Assembly (NCBI GenBank): GCA_002422345.1 | Contig: DIUL01000084.1 | Coordinates: forward strand, 1-20,081 | DNA from: Acetobacteraceae bacterium UBA6159 | GTDB taxonomy: Bacteria > Pseudomonadota > Alphaproteobacteria > Acetobacterales > Acetobacteraceae | Direction: 5' to 3' | Length of the DNA stretch: 20,081 nt | In this document: positions 15,726 through 20,081 of the stretch, in pieces | How the letters are laid out: each line of letters starts with the position of its first letter | How positions within the stretch are numbered: the first letter of the stretch is position 1 | Made by a program: the position numbers and the translations under genes | The notes under the pieces: model-generated | What the model was told of the DNA's origin: nothing | What the model saw: the letters and a program-made list of their open reading frames with translations, nothing else | Database searches by the model: none

Positions 15726-16019
15726 ATGAGCGGATCCAACTCTAGTTCTTCCGACATTGAACAGTTGAAGCAGGACCTCACAGCCCTCAAGGCGGACGTC
15801 GCGAGCCTCGTGGGCCATCTGACCGCCGGCGCCACGGCCGGGGTCGAAAGCGCCGTCAACCAGATCGACGAAGGGGCACAGACCCTGTACCGCAGCGTCA
15901 GCGCCGAGGGTTGCAAGGCAATGAAAGCCGTCAGCACCCAGGTGGAGCAACAGCCGCTGGCGGCGCTGCTGATCGCCTTGGGCGTCGGATACATCGGCGG
16001 GCGGTTTCTGTCCCGGTGA
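15726..16019 (+). CDS. DUF883 family protein (ElaB/YqjD-like), tail-anchored
   Basis: A 97-residue inner-membrane protein of the DUF883 family; Escherichia members (ElaB, YqjD) are stationary-phase, ribosome-associated, tail-anchored proteins. A Ser-rich start is followed by an amphipathic helical region (about 10-70) and a C-terminal membrane segment with the family ending EQQPLAALLIALGVGYIGGRFLSR (74-97). ATG 15726 is chosen for GGAG 8 nt upstream; an in-frame start at 15687 has no such site. Its stop overlaps the start of the next gene by 4 nt. Regulation may involve the structured leader. The family call is confident; the cellular role here is by analogy. Confidence 0.88.
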   Translation: MSGSNSSSSDIEQLKQDLTALKADVASLVGHLTAGATAGVESAVNQIDEGAQTLYRSVSAEGCKAMKAVSTQVEQQPLAALLIALGVGYIGGRFLSR

Positions 16020-16447
16020 ACGGCGTATCGACCGGACGCCTGCTGCTCCGGATCGCCCAGGCTTGGACGGATGATTCCGTCCTGCCGCGGGTGCGGGATG
16101 CGGGCGCGCGGGCATTGATGGCGGCGGCGGCGATCATGCTCGCCGCTGTTCTCGTGCTGGCGGCCCTGGGCTGCGCCTTGACGGCCCTGTGGCTCTATCT
16201 TCTTCCGTTGGTCGGTCCTGCTGGCGCACCGTTGATCGTTTCCGGTGTCCTTTTGAGCCTGGGGCTTGTGACGCTCCTGCTGCCGCGCCTTGGCGCTCGG
16301 CAGTCGCCGCCACCACCCGTCGCGGCACCAGGTCCGACGCCCGATATACTGATCGCGGAAGCGAGCCGGCTCGTGAGGGACAACAAGGTTCCCGTGCTGC
16401 TTTCGGCTCTGCTCGTCGGACTGTGTGAAGGGGCGCGGAAGAAATAG
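16016..16447 (+). CDS. YqjE/holin-X-like membrane protein coupled to the DUF883 gene
   Basis: A 143-residue protein starting at GTG in the overlap GTGA with the DUF883 stop, a classic translational-coupling arrangement. Two long hydrophobic segments (about 34-62 and 68-92) form a helical hairpin, followed by a Pro-rich linker (SPPPPVAAPGPTP) and a third, shorter hydrophobic stretch near the C-terminus (VPVLLSALLVGLCEG). This resembles the YqjE/putative holin superfamily proteins found next to DUF883 genes in proteobacteria. Despite the family name it is not evidence of a phage: no phage gene is near. Together the two probably form an inner-membrane pair linked to stress or stationary phase. 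Confidence 0.78.
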   Translation: MNGVSTGRLLLRIAQAWTDDSVLPRVRDAGARALMAAAAIMLAAVLVLAALGCALTALWLYLLPLVGPAGAPLIVSGVLLSLGLVTLLLPRLGARQSPPPPVAAPGPTPDILIAEASRLVRDNKVPVLLSALLVGLCEGARKK

Positions 16448-16503
16448 CTTAGCCAAGGCCAGCTTCCCGCGCCTTCAGTCACTTCGCCAGCGCTGTTCCA
16501 GTG

Positions 16504-16532
16504 TGACCGGCGGCCGAGCGGGCCGCCGGTCA
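16504..16532. terminator. Strong bidirectional hairpin terminator
   Basis: A perfect 12-bp stem, TGACCGGCGGCC with GGCCGCCGGTCA, around a GAGCG loop lies in the 96-bp gap between the YqjE-like gene and the convergent LLM oxidoreductase gene. No clear T-run follows, but position and stability support a shared stop. Confidence 0.7.
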
Positions 16533-16543
16533 GCGCGGTACGG

Positions 16544-17638
16544 TTACGCGGCGACCTTGGCTGCGCCTACCGGACCCCATGACTTCAGGACCGGCAGCAC
16601 TTCCTTCGCGAACAGCTTCAGCCCACGTTCGGCGACGTCATAGGGCGTGCCACCAAAGCGGAACGCGACGTTGAGTTCATAGTCTCCGACCAGGCGACGG
16701 CGATCCTCCAGACCGCGCAGGATCTTATCGGGCGTGCCCCAGCTTGCCGCCTGCATGAAGCCGTTGACGGCACCTTCCATGCCGGCCTTGCGCGCGATTT
16801 CCGCCTTCTGCTGGTAGGCGTCGTAGCCCTTCACGGTCTTGAAGTGGTCGCCCAGGAATTCGTAGTGGACGAAGTTGCTCTCGACGAACTTGCCCTGGTA
16901 CTGGCGGGCTTCCTGTTCCGTTTCGGCCAGGTTCGGCCCGCAGACGCAGAACTCGGTCAGCATCAGATGGGGCTGCTCGGTGCCGTGGAACTGCTTGTGC
17001 AGCTTGCGGCCATGCTCGATGACCGGGACCCGCATTTCCCAGGGCCGGTCGGCGAACATCACCATGTGGGCGCCCAGCTTGGCGGCCGACAGGACCGAGT
17101 CCTCGCTGGACGCGACCGCGTAGATACGGCCATCAAACGAATTCTGCGGCCGGGGGCGGATTTCGATGCGCGGCTGCTTGTAGTAAGTGCCGTTGCCTTC
17201 CATGAAACCGGTCTTCAGCGCCTCGATGATCATCGGGGCGGCTTCGTCGAAGCGGCCGCGTGACTCGTCCATGCTAAGGCGGAAAGCCTCAAATTCCCGG
17301 CGGGCGAGGCCGCGGCCCATCCCGAAGCGGAAGCGCCCGTTCGAGAGCATGTCCAGCACCGCCGCCTGCTCCGCGACCCGCAACGGATCGTGCCAGGGCA
17401 GGATGACCGCGGCGGTGCCCACGTCGATGTTCGGGCACACGGCCGTCAGGTAGGTCATGAGCTGGATGTTGTCGGGCACGAAGGAATAGTCGGCGAAGTG
17501 ATGTTCGGCCGACCACAGGCAGTCGAACCCCGAGTCCGCGGCCAGGCGCGCGAGCTTGATTTCCTCCTGCCAGACGCGCGCATCGGAGCAATCGTCCCAG
17601 CCGTAGCTCGCGAACACCATCATCATGCCGACATCCAT
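16544..17638 (-). CDS. LLM-class (luciferase-like) flavin-dependent oxidoreductase
   Basis: FMN/F420-type oxidoreductase of the bacterial luciferase-like superfamily, a (beta/alpha)8 barrel; 364 residues, cytoplasmic. Family landmarks are SAEHHF (43-48), the PWHDPLRVAEQ segment (81-91) and LSNGRFRFGMGRG (98-110), close to the alkanal/alkane-type branch that uses reduced FMN and oxygen. ATG 17638 is preferred for AAGGAGAG 5 nt upstream; longer in-frame starts have no ribosome site and would add a non-homologous stretch. A flavin reductase partner is not encoded nearby. It is divergent from the NIPSNAP-like gene. Substrate is unknown; oxidation of small organic or organosulfur compounds is typical of the class. 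Confidence 0.92.
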   Translation of the reverse strand: MDVGMMMVFASYGWDDCSDARVWQEEIKLARLAADSGFDCLWSAEHHFADYSFVPDNIQLMTYLTAVCPNIDVGTAAVILPWHDPLRVAEQAAVLDMLSNGRFRFGMGRGLARREFEAFRLSMDESRGRFDEAAPMIIEALKTGFMEGNGTYYKQPRIEIRPRPQNSFDGRIYAVASSEDSVLSAAKLGAHMVMFADRPWEMRVPVIEHGRKLHKQFHGTEQPHLMLTEFCVCGPNLAETEQEARQYQGKFVESNFVHYEFLGDHFKTVKGYDAYQQKAEIARKAGMEGAVNGFMQAASWGTPDKILRGLEDRRRLVGDYELNVAFRFGGTPYDVAERGLKLFAKEVLPVLKSWGPVGAAKVAA

Positions 17639-17665
17639 GCGGACTCTCCTTCGTGTGGTTTCTGT

Positions 17666-17684
17666 CATTGGGTGATGCCCGATG
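17666..17684. promoter_or_regulatory. 7-bp inverted repeat between the divergent LLM and NIPSNAP-like genes
   Basis: CATTGGG (17666-17672) and CCCGATG (17678-17684) form an inverted repeat with one mismatch (a G-U in RNA) around a 5-nt loop, in the 141-bp divergent gap. It may be an operator serving both genes; no consensus is recognised. Confidence 0.3.
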
Positions 17685-17779
17685 GTTTCATGTCGCGGGG
17701 GACCATGCAAGCGCACCTGGACAGGGGCCAGCGAATGCCGAAGATGGGCTTCGGGAAACGACAAGAACCTGGGGATGGA

Positions 17780-18427
17780 ATGGCCGAGACCTATGTCCAC
17801 CACCGCATATCCACCGCCCCGCGCGCGTGGCAGACCGTCGCCGGCCGCCTGTCCGACCGGCGGGCGGCGTTGGCGAAGGGCGGCGGCGCGTTGTACGGCG
17901 TGTGGCGCAGCCAGATCGGGCGGCCTCGGGATGAACTGACGGCCGTCACGGTGTGGTCGGTGCCGATCACCGCAGAACGGGCACAGGCCGCCCTGACCGA
18001 TGGGATCCGAGACATCGCGCAGGCCGAAAGTGCTGCCATGGCAGCGACGCTACGGCCATCCGATGCTCAGCCACCCGTCCGGCAGGGCAACTACGCGTTC
18101 CGCTGGTTCGAGACGCCGGAGAAGGACTGGCCGGAGTTCCTAGATCTGTGCGCGCAGGCCTGGCCGGGGTTTGAATCGGCCTATGATTCGCAGGTGATCG
18201 GCCTGTGGCGCTGCGCCGACGGCGAGGCCGGGAACGTTCGCAGCCTGCTGCTGACGCGCCGGCCAAACCTGGCGATGTGGGAACGATCGAAGCTGCCCCA
18301 AGGCGCGGCCGAGACCGCTGTGCGGGACGCGCTCAGTCGCCGCTACGACCTTTGCACCTGGACCGTCGTCTATACAACGACATTGCTGACGGCGACCGAC
18401 GCCACAGACGACGCTCGCTGGACCTGA
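17780..18427 (+). CDS. NIPSNAP-like protein with two tandem alpha/beta-barrel-type halves
   Basis: A 215-residue cytoplasmic protein without recognised catalytic motif. It seems to be built of two related halves: GVWRSQIGRPRDELTAVTVW (40-59) and GLWRCADGEAGNVRSLLL (141-158) each place a G-x-W-R turn before a strand, about 101 residues apart, and both are preceded by a helix rich in acidic and aromatic residues. This is the pattern of NIPSNAP/dimeric alpha+beta-barrel proteins that bind small molecules. ATG 17780 is preceded by a GGGGATGGA stretch, a weak ribosome site; an in-frame ATG at 17734 is possible. It ends 30 nt before the isochorismatase-fold gene and is likely co-transcribed with it. 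The family call is moderate. Confidence 0.65.
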   Translation: MAETYVHHRISTAPRAWQTVAGRLSDRRAALAKGGGALYGVWRSQIGRPRDELTAVTVWSVPITAERAQAALTDGIRDIAQAESAAMAATLRPSDAQPPVRQGNYAFRWFETPEKDWPEFLDLCAQAWPGFESAYDSQVIGLWRCADGEAGNVRSLLLTRRPNLAMWERSKLPQGAAETAVRDALSRRYDLCTWTVVYTTTLLTATDATDDARWT

Positions 18428-18457
18428 ACCGTTTGCCCCTCGACACAGGATGTTGCC

Positions 18458-19066
18458 ATGCCAGAAGCAGATCGCATCGACCCGAGCCGCACCGCCCTGA
18501 TCGCCTATGACGTGTGCCGTCGCGCGCTGACTCCGCCCGATCCGGCACGAGCCGCGGTGATGCGCCCCGTCCTGGATGCCTGGGTGCGGATGATCGCCAC
18601 TGCGCGCGCCGCTGGCATGCCGATCATCTACACGACCCCGGTCAGCCGAGCGGATGGGGCGGATGTGGTGATGCTGCCGACTGATCTGTCGGCGGAAACC
18701 GGCGTGCCGCCTCTGACCAACGGCATCGAGGGCACCGAGGGTGCCGGCTTCCCCGATGAGATCGCGCCCCGGCCCGAGGACTATATCTTCCTCAAGCGCC
18801 GGCCGAGCGCGTTCTATGGAACGGGGGTTTCGGAGTTGCTGCGGATGCTGCGGTGCAATGCCATCATCATCGGCGGCGGTGCCTCCAACCGCGGGGTGGA
18901 GACGAGCGTGCGGGAGGCGTTCAGCCAGGACATCGCGACCGTGGTGGCACGGGAATGCTGCTGGAGCGGCGATGCCGCCGCGCACGCCTACAGCCTGGAC
19001 AAGGCGATGAAGATGTACGCGCGCGTCCGGACGTTGGATCAGATTGAGGCGATGCTGCGGGGGTAA
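18458..19066 (+). CDS. Isochorismatase-fold hydrolase with Gly in place of the catalytic Cys
   Basis: A 202-residue protein of the isochorismatase/cysteine hydrolase superfamily. Asp18 (ALIAYDVC) and Lys113 (FLKRRPSAFYGT) of the catalytic set are present, but the segment that normally reads G-x-x-T-N-x-C-V-E-x-T-V-R-x-A is GGASNRGVETSVREAF (140-155), putting Gly146 where the nucleophilic Cys should be. Amidohydrolase members need that Cys; true isochorismatases (vinyl-ether hydrolases such as EntB and PhzD) do not use it, to my knowledge. So the protein may hydrolyse a vinyl ether or similar bond, or be inactive as an amidase. No ribosome site is strong (AGGATGTTGCC before ATG). It follows the NIPSNAP-like gene by 30 nt and is convergent with the VOC gene. 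Confidence 0.88.
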   Translation: MPEADRIDPSRTALIAYDVCRRALTPPDPARAAVMRPVLDAWVRMIATARAAGMPIIYTTPVSRADGADVVMLPTDLSAETGVPPLTNGIEGTEGAGFPDEIAPRPEDYIFLKRRPSAFYGTGVSELLRMLRCNAIIIGGGASNRGVETSVREAFSQDIATVVARECCWSGDAAAHAYSLDKAMKMYARVRTLDQIEAMLRG

Positions 19067-19075
19067 ATCCCCCGC
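19057..19075. terminator. Hairpin overlapping the stop codon, between convergent genes
   Basis: GCGGGGG and CCCCCGC pair perfectly around TAAAT, whose TAA is the stop of the isochorismatase-fold gene; the convergent VOC gene stops right beside it at 19076. It is a compact bidirectional terminator candidate in a 9-nt gap. Confidence 0.6.
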
Positions 19076-19495
19076 TCAGCACTGCATCAGTTCGATGCTG
19101 ACCCCATCGGGCGCCGAGACGTAGCAGAGCAGGCTGCCGCCCACGCCTTTCTTCAACGGGACGGGGAAGGTGACGCCCTTCGCGGCCAGTTCGTTGCAGA
19201 AGGCGGTCAGGTCGCCGTTGTACATGAAGCCGAAATGATCGGTGCCCCAGGTGTTGTGGCTTGAAAAATCAGAGTAGGGCCGGATGGGGCTGCCGGGTGC
19301 TGGGTCTTCGCCCGGCCTGCGGCCGCGGATCAGGATCGTGACGCCGCCGAGATCAACAAAGATCTGCGGTGCCCCGCGCGCGATCGTGTCGGCGGCAATC
19401 GTGGCGCCAAACATCTCCACATACCAAGCGGCCGAGGCCTTCGGGTTCTCACTGATAATGTGGACGTGATCGAACTTGAACGCGGGGTTGCTCAT
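19076..19495 (-). CDS. VOC family (glyoxalase/dioxygenase-fold) protein
   Basis: A 139-residue protein of the vicinal oxygen chelate superfamily, two beta-alpha-beta-beta-beta modules forming one metal site. Candidate metal ligands are His10 or His12 (FDHVHII), His87 (GTDHFGF) and Glu135 (GVSIELMQ), the expected 2-His-1-Glu set. ATG 19495 is used because the family starts right before the first strand; a GTG at 19531 would add 12 basic residues. The ribosome site is weak (GAAAGA). It is divergent from the YghU-type gene across 129 bp. Lyase, isomerase or extradiol-type chemistry cannot be told apart. Confidence 0.88.
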   Translation of the reverse strand: MSNPAFKFDHVHIISENPKASAAWYVEMFGATIAADTIARGAPQIFVDLGGVTILIRGRRPGEDPAPGSPIRPYSDFSSHNTWGTDHFGFMYNGDLTAFCNELAAKGVTFPVPLKKGVGGSLLCYVSAPDGVSIELMQC

Positions 19496-19524
19496 GGCTG
19501 ATTCTTTCGTCTTGGCACGCCGTC

Positions 19525-19605
19525 GGGGCACACTACCTCTTGGTCCTATTCGCGTGAAGCAGCCCCCGCTTGTGCTAAATGGGCCGCGACGTCACGTTGT
19601 GCCCC
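19525..19605. promoter_or_regulatory. Widely spaced 8-bp inverted repeat between divergent VOC and YghU-like genes
   Basis: GGGGCACA (19525-19532) and TGTGCCCC (19598-19605) are exact inverted copies 65 bp apart within the 129-bp divergent region. They could be two binding sites of one regulator that controls both genes. No regulator is encoded nearby. Confidence 0.35.
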
Positions 19606-19624
19606 TGTGTTTGGAGGACCGAGA

Positions 19625-20081
19625 ATGAGCGACCCAGCAGAATATACACCGCCGAAGGTCTGGACCTGGGACAAGGCCAGCGGCGGCCGCTTCGCGAACA
19701 TCAACCGGCCGATCGCCGGCCCGACGCATGACAAGGAATTGCCCGTCGGGAAGCATCCGATGCAATTATATTCCCTGGGCACGCCGAACGGGCAAAAAGT
19801 TACCATCATGCTCGAGGAGTTGCTGGCCCTGGGCCACGTCGGCGCCGAATACGACGCCTGGCTGATCAAGATCGGTGACGGCGACCAGTTCGGCAGCGGC
19901 TTCGTCGCGATCAACCCGAATTCCAAGATTCCCGCCTTGCTGGACCGCAGCGGACCGAAGCCGATTCGGGTCTTCGAATCGGGCGCGATCCTGATGCACC
20001 TGGCCGAGAAGTTCGGGGCGTTCCTGCCCAAGGACCCAGCCCCGCGCGCGGAATGCCTGTCCTGGCTGTTCTGGCAGATGG
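19625..20081 (+). CDS. yghU: Glutathione transferase-like disulfide-bond oxidoreductase, YghU type (3' end cut off)
   Basis: The first 152 residues of a glutathione S-transferase superfamily protein that matches Escherichia YghU from memory along its whole visible length (VWTWDKASGGRFANINRPIAGPTH at 12-35, LPVGKHPMQLYSLGTPNG at 39-56). YghU reduces disulfides with glutathione and binds two glutathione molecules. The thioredoxin-like N-terminal domain is complete, with the TPN element at 53-55 and the glutathione-binding FESG segment near residue 118; the helical domain is mostly beyond the right edge. A long N-terminal extension before the thioredoxin fold (about 40 residues) is typical of this type. 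ATG has GGAGG about 7 nt upstream. Likely role: thiol homeostasis or detoxification, cytoplasmic. Confidence 0.93.
   Translation, partial: MSDPAEYTPPKVWTWDKASGGRFANINRPIAGPTHDKELPVGKHPMQLYSLGTPNGQKVTIMLEELLALGHVGAEYDAWLIKIGDGDQFGSGFVAINPNSKIPALLDRSGPKPIRVFESGAILMHLAEKFGAFLPKDPAPRAECLSWLFWQM

Noticed and set aside
16016..16447. Prophage remnant suggested by the holin-like label
   Set aside because: The gene is coupled to a DUF883 gene as in chromosomal YqjD/YqjE pairs, and no phage gene is present nearby.

Overview
The window reads as a chromosomal segment of a high-GC alphaproteobacterium. The D(-)-tartrate dehydratase is very close to the enzyme I recall from Bradyrhizobium, and isolated peptide-type ABC binding proteins, flavin monooxygenases and amidases in mixed orientation suggest Rhodospirillales, perhaps Acetobacteraceae. 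This placement is inference from remembered protein resemblance. No rRNA or tRNA gene, IS element, prophage or CRISPR array is visible.

Layout. (1) 1-3051, minus strand: a D(-)-tartrate dehydratase (tarD) followed by a flavin-containing monooxygenase that carries an N-terminal NTF2/SnoaL-like domain and runs off the left edge. (2) 3291-7830, plus strand: a tight four-gene ABC export-type cassette (GldA-like ATPase, ABC-2 permease, GldG-like membrane protein, DUF4340 protein). (3) 7880-10404, minus strand: an SDR oxidoreductase, then a Tat-exported family-5 solute-binding protein. (4) 10934-13961, plus strand: a second Tat-type family-5 binding protein, 25 nt ahead of an amidase-signature hydrolase, closed by a strong bidirectional hairpin. 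(5) 14008-16447: five small envelope genes. Three on the minus strand encode a Gly/Tyr/Pro-rich secreted protein, a Spy/CpxP-like periplasmic protein and a small lipoprotein; two on the plus strand encode a DUF883 (ElaB/YqjD-like) protein and a translationally coupled YqjE/holin-X-like protein. Between the two arms lies a non-coding stretch rich in inverted repeats. (6) 16544-20081: small-molecule metabolism, with an LLM-class flavin oxidoreductase, a double-domain NIPSNAP-like protein, an isochorismatase-fold hydrolase lacking the usual cysteine, a VOC-family protein and the start of a YghU-type glutathione transferase.

The metabolic genes look like a scavenging repertoire: organic acid use (tartrate to oxaloacetate), uptake of peptide- or amide-like compounds by binding proteins whose permeases are not here, amide hydrolysis, and flavin- or glutathione-dependent transformations. 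The ABC cassette and the small envelope cluster are probably concerned with the cell envelope and stress. The points most worth a second look are the Cys-to-Gly isochorismatase-fold protein, the small envelope cluster with its structured intergenic region, the tandem-domain NIPSNAP-like protein, and the tandem GGGAG repeats with a CCTCCC element in front of the ABC cassette. I found no clear previously undescribed system.
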